NCBI GenBank assembly: GCA_964494985.1
Contig: CAZBUB010000035.1
Coordinates: forward strand, 1-25,409
Length of the DNA stretch: 25,409 nucleotides
Source of the DNA: CAZBUB01 sp964494985
GTDB taxonomy: Bacteria > Desulfobacterota > Desulfovibrionia > Desulfovibrionales > Desulfothermaceae
Direction of reading: 5' to 3'
Part shown: piece after piece, positions 1-8,002 of the stretch
How the letters are laid out: each line of letters starts with the position of its first letter
Position numbering within the stretch: position 1 is the stretch's first letter
Program-made: the position numbers and the translations under genes
Notes under the pieces: generated by a model
The model's input: the letters and a program-made list of their open reading frames with translations, nothing else
Database searches by the model: none
What the model was told of the DNA's origin: nothing

Positions 1-1194
1 TACAAAGCCAGGAACAGATCTGGGAGAAAGGTCAAAGGCGAGCTGGAGGCTCCCACTTTGGAGATGGCGGAAAAGGCCCTGCAACGTCGGGGCATGAGTG
101 AGCTCAAGGTCAAGGCTAAGCCCAAGGATCTGTTGGAGGGCACTTTCCTGGAAGGCAGGGTCAAAGACAGGGATATGGTGGTTTTTTCCAGGCAGTTCGC
201 CACCATGATCAACTCCGGGGTGCCCATTCTGCAAGCCCTGCAGGTCATGAGCGAGCAGACCGAGAACAAGGTTCTCAGACGGACATTGGTTCAAGTCCGA
301 AACGATGTCCAGGCAGGCAGCTCCTTGTATGAGGCCTTGAATAAGCATGGATCTGTTTTTGACGATTTATACACCAACATGGTGCATGCTGGAGAGACCG
401 GAGGAGTTCTGGATGTGGTCCTGAACAGGCTGGCTGAGTATATCGAGAAGGCAGCCAATCTGAAATCCAAGGTCAAAGGAGCCATGATCTATCCTGCTGT
501 GGTGAGTTTTGTGGCTGTGGCAGTGATTGCGGTGATTTTGATCTTTGTGATCCCCACTTTCGAGACCCTGTTTGCTGATTTTGGCGGGGCCCTGCCTACG
601 CCCACTCAGGTAGTTATCAATCTCAGCAGGTTTCTTACCTCTAATATCCATTGGATCCTGCTGGCAGCAGCGGCTCTGGCGTTAGCCTTCCATCTCTTCT
701 ATCGCTCAGAAAGGGGCAGGATCTTGGTTGATAGGTGGGTACTTTTTTTGCCTGTTTTTGGGCCATTGCTGCGCAAAGTGGCTGTGGCCAGGTTCAGCAG
801 GACGTTGAGCACCATGGTGGCTAGCGGAGTGCCTATCTTGTATGCCCTAGAAATTGTAGCCAAAACCTCTGGAAACAAGACTGTGGAACTGGGGGTGCTA
901 GAGGCCAGGAAAAGGATCGCAGAAGGCCAGACTTTAAGTGAGCCCCTGGATGCCACAGGGGTTTTTCCGCCTATGGTTATCCATATGCTGTCCATCGGGG
1001 AGGCCACAGGATCCCTGGACACCATGCTGGCCAAGATAGCGGATTTTTACGACTATGAAGTGGATGTGGCAGTATCCACTTTGACCTCACTCATTGAACC
1101 GATTATGATTGTCTTTTTGGGCGTAGTTGTGGGCGGGTTGGTGATCAGTATGTATCTGCCCATATTTAAGATTGCGGGCACAGTAGCAGGCTGA
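1..1194 (+). CDS. pilC: Type IV pilus / type II secretion inner-membrane platform protein (PilC/GspF family), 5' end missing
   Basis: Inner-membrane platform protein that works with the assembly ATPase to polymerise pilin or pseudopilin. The reading frame is open from base 1: the codons before the first possible start read YKARNRSGRKVKGELEAPT, the usual PilC N-terminus. The gene therefore begins a few codons outside the window and the TTG at 58 is not the start. 397 residues are visible, close to the family length of about 400. Two T2SSF domains follow each other: the first contains FSRQFATMINSGVPILQAL and ends in a strong membrane helix (MIYPAVVSFVAVAVIAVILIF); the second contains FSRTLSTMVASGVPILYAL and ends with a C-terminal helix (IMIVFLGVVVGGLVISMYLP). 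The repeated F-S-R-x-x-x-T/M-x-x-S-G-V-P-I motif is diagnostic. Upstream genes, probably pilB/pilT, are not visible, so pilus versus secretion use cannot be decided. Confidence 0.93.
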   Translation, partial: YKARNRSGRKVKGELEAPTLEMAEKALQRRGMSELKVKAKPKDLLEGTFLEGRVKDRDMVVFSRQFATMINSGVPILQALQVMSEQTENKVLRRTLVQVRNDVQAGSSLYEALNKHGSVFDDLYTNMVHAGETGGVLDVVLNRLAEYIEKAANLKSKVKGAMIYPAVVSFVAVAVIAVILIFVIPTFETLFADFGGALPTPTQVVINLSRFLTSNIHWILLAAAALALAFHLFYRSERGRILVDRWVLFLPVFGPLLRKVAVARFSRTLSTMVASGVPILYALEIVAKTSGNKTVELGVLEARKRIAEGQTLSEPLDATGVFPPMVIHMLSIGEATGSLDTMLAKIADFYDYEVDVAVSTLTSLIEPIMIVFLGVVVGGLVISMYLPIFKIAGTVAG

Positions 1195-1205
1195 GAAGAT
1201 AAGCC

Positions 1206-1317
1206 CTGAAATGGGCACAACCAAACATGCAAAAGAGATGCGTTTTCAATAAGGCGAGCGCAGATCGCTCTTTGCGTTGTGGGTTGAATTTTTCCATGCT
1301 TCGTTGTGTCCATTCAG
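1206..1317. repeat. MITE-like palindromic element, copy A
   Basis: Imperfect inverted repeat about 112 bp long filling half of the pilC-asd gap. The left arm 1213-1234 reads GGGCACAACCAAACATGC plus AAAA. The right arm 1290-1311 is its reverse complement with 4 mismatches in 22. The pairing continues outward with CTGAAAT (1206-1212) against ATTCAG (1312-1317). A small internal hairpin is GAGCG/CGCTC around 1254-1268. The right half is closely similar to 16934-16970: the 36 bases starting GTTGTGGGTTGAA differ at about 4 positions, and 19 bases (1290-1308 and 16948-16966) are identical. No ORF lies inside it. This is a non-coding dispersed repeat; its family name is unknown to me. Confidence 0.7.
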
Positions 1318-1343
1318 AGCATGGGGGTTATCAGGACTCTGAA
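1313..1343. repeat. Short inverted repeat next to copy A
   Basis: TTCAGAG (1313-1319) and CTCTGAA (1337-1343) form a perfect 7-bp stem around a 17-base loop that contains GCATGGGGGTTAT. The loop motif recurs as GCATGGGGTTAT at about 16979-16990 beside the other element copy, so it belongs to the repeat or its preferred flank. There is no T-run, so it is not an obvious terminator. Confidence 0.4.
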
Positions 1344-1426
1344 TTTGCAACAAGAACAGACAGGTGCTAACCGGCAACTGCTAACTGATAACAAATAAAC
1401 GCTTTCCATATAAAGGAGATCAGGAT

Positions 1427-2449
1427 ATGGCCGAGGATATTCATTTGGCAGTGGCGGGCTGCACAGGCGCAGTAGGCAGGGAGATGCTCAAGATCTTGGA
1501 GGAAAGGGATTTCCCCTTGTCCAGGCTTAAGCTTTTGGCCTCCTCCAAATCAGCTGGAAAGACCTTGAGCTTTAAGGGAGAAGAGCTCAAGGTAGAGGAG
1601 CTGACAGAGAACTCTTTTCAGGATGTGCAGCTGGCCCTTTTTTCTGCAGGCGGAGGAACTTCCAAGGAGTATGCACCTATAGCAGCCAAATCAGGTTGCG
1701 TAGTGGTGGACAACTCCAGTGCCTGGCGCATGGACCCAGAGGTGCCTCTGGTGGTCCCAGAAGTCAATCCAGAAGCCCTGCAGCTGCATCAGAATATAAT
1801 CGCTAATCCCAACTGCTCCACAATCCAAATGGTTGTGGCTCTGAAGCCATTGCATGATGCTGCAAGGATCCAGAGGATAGTGGTTTCTACTTATCAGGCA
1901 GTTTCCGGCAGTGGGCAAAAGGCTGTGGATGAGCTGCAATCCCAGGTCAAGGCTTTGTTCAATATGCAGGAGCCAGAGGTACAGGTCTATCCCCATCAGA
2001 TTGCCTTCAATTGCCTGCCGCACATAGATCAGTTCCTGGACAACGACTACTCCGGGGAAGAGATGAAAATGGTCAACGAGACCAAGAAAATTATGGCTGA
2101 GGATTCTCTGCGCATCACTGCGACCACTGTGCGGGTGCCAGTGTTTTACGGCCATAGCGAAGCAGTGAATATACAAACAGAGAAGAAACTGAGCGCCGTC
2201 GAGGCTCGAGCAATTTTAAGCCAGGCTCCAGGGGTGCGTGTGCTGGACAATCCCAGGGAGAATATTTATCCCATGCCTTTGCACGCTGCCGGGGAGGACG
2301 AAACCTTTGTGGGCAGAATCAGGGAGGACATAAGTCAGGATCAGGGGTTGGAGATGTGGATAGTGGCGGACAATATCCGCAAAGGCGCAGCCCTGAACAC
2401 TGTGCAGATAGCTGAAACTCTGCTGGAAAGGGGGCTGCTGGCTGTCTAG
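1427..2449 (+). CDS. asd: Aspartate-semialdehyde dehydrogenase
   Basis: Cytoplasmic enzyme that reduces aspartyl-4-phosphate to aspartate semialdehyde with NADPH, the branch-point step towards lysine/diaminopimelate, threonine and methionine. The 340-residue length is normal. The N-terminal nucleotide-binding loop is GCTGAVG (residues 11-17). The catalytic cysteine is Cys130 in NPNCSTIQ, the conserved substrate-binding segment STYQAVSGSGQKA spans 155-167, and the catalytic histidine is His243 in VPVFYGHSEAVNI. The ATG at 1427 follows an AAAGGAG ribosome site at a good distance. It stands alone: upstream lies repeat copy A, and downstream it converges on the stress-protein gene with a palindrome between them. 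Identification is secure. Confidence 0.97.
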   Translation: MAEDIHLAVAGCTGAVGREMLKILEERDFPLSRLKLLASSKSAGKTLSFKGEELKVEELTENSFQDVQLALFSAGGGTSKEYAPIAAKSGCVVVDNSSAWRMDPEVPLVVPEVNPEALQLHQNIIANPNCSTIQMVVALKPLHDAARIQRIVVSTYQAVSGSGQKAVDELQSQVKALFNMQEPEVQVYPHQIAFNCLPHIDQFLDNDYSGEEMKMVNETKKIMAEDSLRITATTVRVPVFYGHSEAVNIQTEKKLSAVEARAILSQAPGVRVLDNPRENIYPMPLHAAGEDETFVGRIREDISQDQGLEMWIVADNIRKGAALNTVQIAETLLERGLLAV

Positions 2450-2472
2450 GGGAGGGGAGTATCGTATGTCTC

Positions 2473-2553
2473 GACAGCGATTACGACCATGATGCAAAAG
2501 GTTTGAAAGGTTCCTTTCCCCTCGCTATCGCTATCATGGTCGTAATCGCCATC
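2473..2553. repeat. Perfect 17-bp inverted repeat between convergent genes
   Basis: GCGATTACGACCATGAT at 2477-2493 is repeated exactly inverted at 2533-2549, with TCGA on the outer ends after two mismatches, so the arm reaches 23 bp. The spacer is 39 bases. The stem could form in transcripts from either strand and may end or stabilise both asd and the stress-protein mRNA, although no T-run follows. The CGATTACGAC core also occurs inside the element at 16726-16955, which suggests a shared repeat family. Confidence 0.65.
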
Positions 2554-2572
2554 GATAGAACTGATCTCCTCC

Positions 2573-3415
2573 TTAGCTGATCCAGAGACTGGCCTTCTGC
2601 AGCTCGTAGCAGAGCTTTTTGCTTACCGAGCCAATTTTAAACTGGCCGAACAAGCCTTCATTTTTGGTTCCTGAGTAGCCCACAGCTACTGCAGCGTAGG
2701 CTCCTTTTTCTGCTTCTTCCAAAATAGCCTTTTCAATGTTTGATGCTGAGACAGGCTTTTCAGTTATGCGCACCGGATCCACTCGGTTTTCCACAAGCAT
2801 ATCCTGGGCCTGGGACATGACCTCCTTTGCAGGCTTGGTGCCTTTGTTCTCCACATAGAACATGGTTACTCCATGCCTTTCCTCCTGGAGCATAAAGCCC
2901 ACATGATCCGCCATGCGCAGGCTGGATTCCGAGCCGTCCAGACAAAGCAAGACATCTTCTCGGCTGCTCTCTGGCTGCCGGCAGATCCAGATCGGCGTGC
3001 TGCGGGTCTTTTCCAGGACCTCTATGCTTACGCTGGTGTTCAAGAGCTCCTCCAGCCTGGTAGTGCCCCTCCTGCCCAGGATGATGGCGTCATACAGACC
3101 TTTTTCCGCCTCCCGGATTATGTCCTTGGCAGTGCTCACTGATTTTTTTCTGTACTTGCACATAGTATTTTCTGTCAGGAATCCACTGTCAGCCAGTCTT
3201 TGTCCAGCGTTTTTCAAGGCTGCATGCTCATGGAGCTCACATTCGCTTTCAGTAGGTGCCCTGCTTGCAAAGCCTGGATCCTTGCCCTGGGCAGGGGCTA
3301 CATAAAGCAGGGTTAGCTTGGTATGCTCCTTATCTTGAAAAAAGCTGGTTACAAAGCGCAGGCCATACATAGAACTGGAGTCATCGCTGATGGTTAGCAA
3401 TAAATGCTTTTGCAT
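2573..3415 (-). CDS. Universal stress protein with two tandem UspA domains
   Basis: Cytoplasmic nucleotide-binding stress protein; the specific role is not known. The 280 residues hold two UspA folds. Domain 1 (about 1-146) starts MQKHLLLTISDDSSS and carries the ATP-binding pattern G-x2-G-x9-S/T at Gly114, Gly117 and Thr127 (GRRGTTRLEELLNTS). Domain 2 (about 153-280) starts DVLLCLDGSESSLRMADHVG and has a stretched version, GYSG followed by a longer insert before GSVS (Gly246 to Ser265), so nucleotide binding there is less certain. The ATG follows a strong GGAGGA ribosome site on the minus strand. The gene converges on asd and is divergent from the ATPase gene, which suggests a shared 252-bp promoter region. 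Confidence 0.9.
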   Translation of the reverse strand: MQKHLLLTISDDSSSMYGLRFVTSFFQDKEHTKLTLLYVAPAQGKDPGFASRAPTESECELHEHAALKNAGQRLADSGFLTENTMCKYRKKSVSTAKDIIREAEKGLYDAIILGRRGTTRLEELLNTSVSIEVLEKTRSTPIWICRQPESSREDVLLCLDGSESSLRMADHVGFMLQEERHGVTMFYVENKGTKPAKEVMSQAQDMLVENRVDPVRITEKPVSASNIEKAILEEAEKGAYAAVAVGYSGTKNEGLFGQFKIGSVSKKLCYELQKASLWIS

Positions 3416-3667
3416 CCTTCCTCCTTGCTTGTTCCTGATCCAGTTGATAAGCTACGTCTGGACAAAAGTGGAGTGGTAGGCGAAAAAGCAAGGCCTTATA
3501 ATTTTTCTTAATCCCTTGATTTTTACCATGAATTCCAGCCGAAGACGCAGCAAGGTTTATCCCAATTAAAAGACAGGATTTCTGTATTTAATCTTGGGGA
3601 TTTTTTTTTAATTTGTCAATTTTGATTATCATTGTTTCTAGAATTTAGCCCAAGGAGAGAGAAGTAG
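3416..3667. promoter_or_regulatory. Divergent promoter region (stress protein / cation ATPase)
   Basis: A 252-bp AT-rich gap with no gene. Both flanking genes start from it in opposite directions. Close to the ATPase start, TGATTATCATTGTTT (3623-3637) matches about 11 of 14 positions of the Fur-box consensus TGATAATnATTATCA and lies just after TTGTCA (3613-3618), a possible -35. No convincing -10 at standard spacing was found, so the promoters are not placed exactly. Confidence 0.35.
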
Positions 3668-6445
3668 ATGCAGGAAGAGCAAGCTCAGATTTCCAGCAAA
3701 ATCCTTTGGCATGCAGCCCCTGTGCAGGAGGCTTTGCAAAGACTAAACAGCACAGAGCAGGGGCTAAGTGAAAAAGAAGCCGAAATCAGGCTGCAGAGAT
3801 TTGGTCTCAACAAGTTGGCCCAGGCAGTCAAGAAGGGGCCGCTGCAGAGATTCCTGCTGCAGTTCCACAATGTGCTGATATACGCCCTCCTGGGAGCTGC
3901 TGCAGTGACTGTTCTGCTGCAGGAGTGGCTGGATGCCGGGGTCATATTTGGGGTTACTGTGGTGAATGCCTTGATCGGCTTTATCCAGGAAGGCAAGGCT
4001 GAGAAGTCGTTAGAAAGCATCCAGGGCATGCTGGCGCCTAAGGCCCTGGTACAAAGGGATGGCCAGCACCGGAGTGTGCCTGCTGAGGAGTTGGTTCCAG
4101 GAGATGTGGTCCTGCTTAAAGCTGGAGACAAGGTGCCTGCTGACCTAAGGCTCCTGGAAGCCAGGGATCTGCAGGTTGAGGAAGCTGCCCTCACTGGAGA
4201 ATCTGTGCCTGTGAGCAAAAGCGTGCATGAGGTGGATGAGGATGCCAGCCTTGGAGATCGCGCCAGCATGGTTTTTTCCGGGACCTTGGTCACTTACGGC
4301 CAAGGTCGAGGCTTGGTCACAGCCACTGGGCAGCAGACTGAGATAGGGCGGATAAGCTCCCTTTTGACCCAGGTGGAGACCTTGACCACTCCTTTGCTAA
4401 AACAGATGGCCAGGTTCGGGCAGTGGTTGACCATAGCTATTTTGGCCTGTGCTGCTTTAACCTTTGCCTTTGGCTTTTTGATCAAGGGCTTTGCGCCGGG
4501 GGAGATGTTCATGGCAGCGGTGGGCCTGGCAGTGGCTGCGATTCCAGAGGGCTTGCCCGCGATCATGACCATCACCCTGGCCATCGGCGTGCAGCGCATG
4601 GCCAAGCGCAGGGCAATAATCAGGCGGCTTCCTGCTGTGGAGACCCTGGGTTCTGTGTCGGTTATCTGTTCGGACAAGACCGGGACCTTGAGCAAGAACG
4701 AGATGACCGTGCAGACCGTAAGCACGCCTGAGAAACAATTCCAGGTCACAGGGGTGGGCTATGAGCCCAAGGGTGGATTTCAGCTCTCTGGAGAGGATAT
4801 AGATCCGGAGCAGGAGCATCCAGAGCTCTTACATATCCTGCGCGGGGCCCTGCTTTGCAATGACGCATCTGTATATTCCAGGGATGGCAGCTGGGTCCTG
4901 GAAGGTTCACCCACAGAGGGGGCCTTGATAGTGGCAGGGCTCAAGGCGGGGCTGGACCAGAGACAGGAAAATGAATTGTGGCCGCGCAAGGACAGTATTC
5001 CCTTCAGCTCCGAGAACAAGCTCATGGCCACCTTGCATCACGACCATCAGGGTCGGGCCTTTATTTATCTTAAAGGAGCGCCGGAGAGGATTTGGGAGAG
5101 ATGTTCAGCCCAGGCAGGCGGTAGGGATAAAGTGCAGGATCTGGACCTGGAGTTTTGGCAGGAGCAGGCCCGGGAAATAGCATCCAGGGGACAACGGCTG
5201 CTGGCTCTGGCCTGGAAAGAGGTTCCAGGGGACAAGCAGGATCTGGAGTTCTCTGATCTGGAAGATGGTTTTACCTTTCTGGCCTTGTTCGGGATCATAG
5301 ATCCCCCTCGGGAGGAGGCCATCAAGGCTGCTGCCCTGCTTATAGGCCGTTGTGTGTCAATTGATCAGTGCCAATCCGCAGGGATCGTGGTCAAGATGAT
5401 TACTGGAGACCATGTGCTCACAGCTAAGGCCATTGCCAGGGAGCTGGGCATTGACAACTGGGAAGAGGCCCTGACCGGCCAGGATTTGGAAAGGATGTCC
5501 CAGCAGGAGCTGGAGCAAAAGGTCCCTTACGTGGATGTGTTTGCCAGGACCAGCCCTGAGCACAAGCTACGGCTGGTGCAGGCCATCCAGGCCAACAAGC
5601 AGACAGTAGCCATGACCGGTGACGGAGTGAACGATGCTCCGGCCCTGAAAAGGGCGGATGTGGGCGTAGCCATGGGCCGCGGAGGGACAGAGGCAGCCAA
5701 GGAGGCCTCGGACATGGTCCTGGCTGACGACAATTTTGCCTCTATTGCCAATGCTGTGGAGGAGGGCAGGACAGTCTATGACAATCTGAAGAAGGCCATA
5801 TTATTTATCCTGCCCACCAACGGGGGCCAGGCTTTGGTGATCATAGCCTCTATCTTGCTGGGCCTGGGCATGCTGGACGCGGAAGGGCACTTTGTCCTGC
5901 CTATTACTCCGCCCCAGATCCTGTGGATCAACATGGTCACTGCGGTGACCCTGGCCCTGGCTCTGGCCTTCGAGTCTCCTGAGGCCAATGTGATGCGCAG
6001 GCCTCCCAGGCCCCCTGATGAGCCAATAATCTCCGGATTCTTGATCTGGCGGGTGGCTTTCGTATCCCTGATTTTGGTCTTGGGCACCCTGGGGCATTAT
6101 GTCTGGATCCTGGATCAGGGGGCAAGCCAGGATTTGGCAGGCACTGCAGCCATAAATACTCTGGTGGTGGGCCAGATATTCTATCTCCTAAACAGCAGAC
6201 ATATTTATGTCTCTGTTTGGAACCCCAAGGCCCTCTTGGACAGCAGGGCAGTGCTGTGGTCTGTGTTGGCCATGATCGTGCTGCAGCTAATATTTACCTA
6301 TGCCGGGCCCATGCAGTACCTGTTCCAGACCCAGGGCCTGGACGCAGCAGCCTGGAGCAGGATCATAGCCTTCGGCCTGCTGCTCTTTATCCTGGTGGAG
6401 CTGGAAAAGACAGCTTGGCGCAAGCTGCGCAGAAGCACTGTCTAG
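3668..6445 (+). CDS. P-type cation-transporting ATPase (P2 type, Ca2+/cation-pump-like)
   Basis: Inner-membrane pump that couples ATP hydrolysis to cation export. The 925 residues show an N-terminal cation-ATPase domain (about 8-75), the A-domain TGES at 176-179, the M4 motif PEGLP at 293-297, the phosphorylated Asp336 in SDKTGTLSKNEMT, KGAPE at 469-473 in the nucleotide domain, the TGD hinge at 579-581 and GDGVNDAP at 651-658. The M6 segment reads ILWINMVTAVTLALALAFE: the Asn and Thr of the SERCA site are present, but the Asp that follows is Ala, so the ion need not be Ca2+. Compared with DPPR-(10)-C of relatives such as SERCA, here DPPR and the Cys of QCQSAGI are 20 residues apart, an in-frame insertion of about 10 residues (around 556-567). 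ATG follows AAGGAGAG. The gene is monocistronic. Confidence 0.93.
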   Translation: MQEEQAQISSKILWHAAPVQEALQRLNSTEQGLSEKEAEIRLQRFGLNKLAQAVKKGPLQRFLLQFHNVLIYALLGAAAVTVLLQEWLDAGVIFGVTVVNALIGFIQEGKAEKSLESIQGMLAPKALVQRDGQHRSVPAEELVPGDVVLLKAGDKVPADLRLLEARDLQVEEAALTGESVPVSKSVHEVDEDASLGDRASMVFSGTLVTYGQGRGLVTATGQQTEIGRISSLLTQVETLTTPLLKQMARFGQWLTIAILACAALTFAFGFLIKGFAPGEMFMAAVGLAVAAIPEGLPAIMTITLAIGVQRMAKRRAIIRRLPAVETLGSVSVICSDKTGTLSKNEMTVQTVSTPEKQFQVTGVGYEPKGGFQLSGEDIDPEQEHPELLHILRGALLCNDASVYSRDGSWVLEGSPTEGALIVAGLKAGLDQRQENELWPRKDSIPFSSENKLMATLHHDHQGRAFIYLKGAPERIWERCSAQAGGRDKVQDLDLEFWQEQAREIASRGQRLLALAWKEVPGDKQDLEFSDLEDGFTFLALFGIIDPPREEAIKAAALLIGRCVSIDQCQSAGIVVKMITGDHVLTAKAIARELGIDNWEEALTGQDLERMSQQELEQKVPYVDVFARTSPEHKLRLVQAIQANKQTVAMTGDGVNDAPALKRADVGVAMGRGGTEAAKEASDMVLADDNFASIANAVEEGRTVYDNLKKAILFILPTNGGQALVIIASILLGLGMLDAEGHFVLPITPPQILWINMVTAVTLALALAFESPEANVMRRPPRPPDEPIISGFLIWRVAFVSLILVLGTLGHYVWILDQGASQDLAGTAAINTLVVGQIFYLLNSRHIYVSVWNPKALLDSRAVLWSVLAMIVLQLIFTYAGPMQYLFQTQGLDAAAWSRIIAFGLLLFILVELEKTAWRKLRRSTV

Positions 6446-6663
6446 ACTTTTTCAGATAAGGATAGCAGGATCCACATGCTCCAACCCTGATAAGTATGTT
6501 AGTTCAGGACCGTACAGGGGCAAAGCAGGGTTAAGACTCCCAAAAGCCCGATGTTTTTTGTTTCAAGGTCCTTGGCTCTTTCTGTCCAGGATGAGATTGT
6601 GTTTTGGGTTTCATATGGTATGCAAAAATTATATAATTGGCTGCAAAGCAAGGAGGAGCTGAA
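6446..6663. promoter_or_regulatory. Promoter region of the thiol-redox operon
   Basis: A 218-bp gap without a gene. The best promoter is TTTCAT (6609-6614), 17 bases, TATAAT (6632-6637): a perfect -10 with a weak -35, about 20 bases upstream of the likely ribosome site and start. Short G/C clusters around 6518-6550 could fold into a weak terminator for the ATPase gene, but no clean stem with a T-run is present. Confidence 0.4.
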
Positions 6664-7248
6664 ATGTACAGTTGTTTTAGGCTGATAATAATATTGCTGT
6701 TGATGGCTTTTGTTTGCTCTGGATTTGGCTTGGCTCAAGCTGCTCAAGAGTTTGAGGCCGGGGACAGGCTGCCCGAGCTGCAGCTGGAATACCCGGAGCA
6801 AGAACAATGGATCAGCTATTTGGGCCTGGAGTCTGAGCAGGAAAGCTTCTCCCTGGGACAAATACAGGGCAGGATACTGGTACTGCAGATCTTCAGCATG
6901 TATTGTCCTGTTTGTCAAAAGGAGGCTCCAGAGGTGAACCAATTGTTTGATCTTTTGCAGGAGCAAGGTTTGCAGGATTCTATAAAGCTTCTGGGCCTGG
7001 GGGCAGGCAATACCAAGCTGGAAGTGGAGGTCTTCCAGGAAAAGTTCCAGGTCGAGTTTCCCCTGTTTGCTGATTCGGACTATGAGCAGTATGACATCTT
7101 TGGTGAAGTGGGCACCCCTTTCTTTTTAGTGCTGGAGGCAGGCTCAGATCAGCCCAGGATCCTGTTTACCCACTTGGGGGAATTAGAAAGCCCTGAGGAT
7201 TTTCTGCAGAGGATCAGGGAGGCAGGAGAGGAGATGCGTCTGGATTAG
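6664..7248 (+). CDS. Exported thioredoxin-like (TlpA/ResA-type) thiol-disulfide protein
   Basis: Probably a periplasmic thiol oxidoreductase. The ATG at 6664 is chosen because AAGGAGGAG sits just upstream; the frame extends to a TTG at 6637 without a good site. The 194 residues begin with a signal peptide (hydrophobic core LIIILLLMAFVCSGFGLA, likely cut after AQA near residue 26). The redox motif is CPVC at Cys81-Cys84 in SMYCPVCQKEAPEV, and the cis-proline is Pro152 in VGTPFFLVLE. The order strand, CxxC helix, then GTP is the TlpA-like fold. It ends 50 bp before the peroxiredoxin start and probably shares its mRNA. Its likely job is to reduce the neighbouring one-Cys peroxiredoxin or other periplasmic thiols (inference); a cytochrome-maturation role is the alternative, but no ccm gene is nearby. 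Confidence 0.85.
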   Translation: MYSCFRLIIILLLMAFVCSGFGLAQAAQEFEAGDRLPELQLEYPEQEQWISYLGLESEQESFSLGQIQGRILVLQIFSMYCPVCQKEAPEVNQLFDLLQEQGLQDSIKLLGLGAGNTKLEVEVFQEKFQVEFPLFADSDYEQYDIFGEVGTPFFLVLEAGSDQPRILFTHLGELESPEDFLQRIREAGEEMRLD

Positions 7249-7298
7249 GAGGAGGATGAACTTGTTTGTCTGCCTGGAAATATAAAAGGAGCAGGAGC

Positions 7299-7898
7299 AT
7301 GAAGATTCAATTCTGGCTGGTGACAGTCTGTATTTGCTTTTTGGTTACGGCTTGGGGCAACCCTTTGGTAGCTCAGGATTTTAAGGAAAACATTTATGAT
7401 CCTGGCCAACGGAAGTCTGTGGACAGTGAATTGAAGGTTGAAAAAGGGGACCCAGCTCCGGATTTTGCATTGCCTTCCATCTCCGGAGACAAAGTACAGC
7501 TGAGTGATTATCAGGGCCAAAAGAATGTGATGATCTCCTTTGTTCCAGCAGCCTGGACCCCGGTTTGTTCAGACCAATGGCCAGGATATGACCTTCTGCA
7601 GGAGGAGTTCCAGGCTATGGATACTATTGTTTTGGGCATCACAGCTGATAATATACCTACCCTGCACGCCTGGATTCAGGCCATGGGCGGGTTGTGGTTC
7701 CCTGTGCTCTCTGATTTCTGGCCCCATGGCGAGGTGGCTGAGAAGTACGGGGTACTACGCTCGGACGGGACCACTGAAAGGGCTTTGATATTTATTGATA
7801 AGCAGGGAGTGATCAGGTCCCTGCATGTCTCTGATATTAACAAGCGCCCTAGTCTGGAGTCCGTGATGGAGGGATTGCAAGCCCTGCAGGCTGAGTAG
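7299..7898 (+). CDS. Exported one-cysteine peroxiredoxin (AhpC/TSA family)
   Basis: Thiol peroxidase that reduces H2O2 or organic peroxides, probably in the periplasm. The start is the ATG at 7299 after AAAGGAGCAGG; the longer TTG-started frame has no ribosome site. 199 residues: an N-terminal hydrophobic export signal (FWLVTVCICFLVTAWG, cleavage probably near VAQ/D27), then the typical entry APDFALPSISGDKVQLSDY, the peroxidatic Cys90 in AAWTPVCSDQ and the conserved Arg161 in ERALIFID. The only other cysteines (11 and 13) are in the signal peptide, so the mature protein has a single cysteine and needs an external thiol partner. The gene upstream encodes one. A strong terminator follows 40 bp downstream. 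Peroxide defence of periplasmic oxygen-sensitive metalloenzymes is a reasonable role (inference). Confidence 0.87.
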   Translation: MKIQFWLVTVCICFLVTAWGNPLVAQDFKENIYDPGQRKSVDSELKVEKGDPAPDFALPSISGDKVQLSDYQGQKNVMISFVPAAWTPVCSDQWPGYDLLQEEFQAMDTIVLGITADNIPTLHAWIQAMGGLWFPVLSDFWPHGEVAEKYGVLRSDGTTERALIFIDKQGVIRSLHVSDINKRPSLESVMEGLQALQAE

Positions 7899-7938
7899 GC
7901 TTGTATCCTGGACAACAGCCTAGGCTTAACAATCAAAG

Positions 7939-7983
7939 GCCCCGGGCAAGGCCCTATCTGGCCTTGCCCGGGGCTTGTTTTTA
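7939..7983 (+). terminator. Rho-independent terminator after the peroxiredoxin gene
   Basis: Perfect 15-bp stem GCCCCGGGCAAGGCC (7939-7953) and its complement (7960-7974) around a six-base loop, followed by TTGTTTTTA. It lies between convergent genes and may also slow fdhBA-strand transcripts, though the T-run favours the plus strand. Confidence 0.92.
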
Positions 7984-8002
7984 GCTGGCTTGAACAGCAG
8001 TT

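Noticed and set aside
58..63. TTG at 58 as the pilC start
   Set aside because: The frame is open to base 1 and the upstream codons match the family N-terminus, so the gene is cut by the window edge.
3685..4293. Long antisense open frames opposite the ATPase, and similar frames opposite fdhA, hysBA and the antiporter genes
   Set aside because: They are shadows of well-identified genes, lack family motifs and have no ribosome sites.
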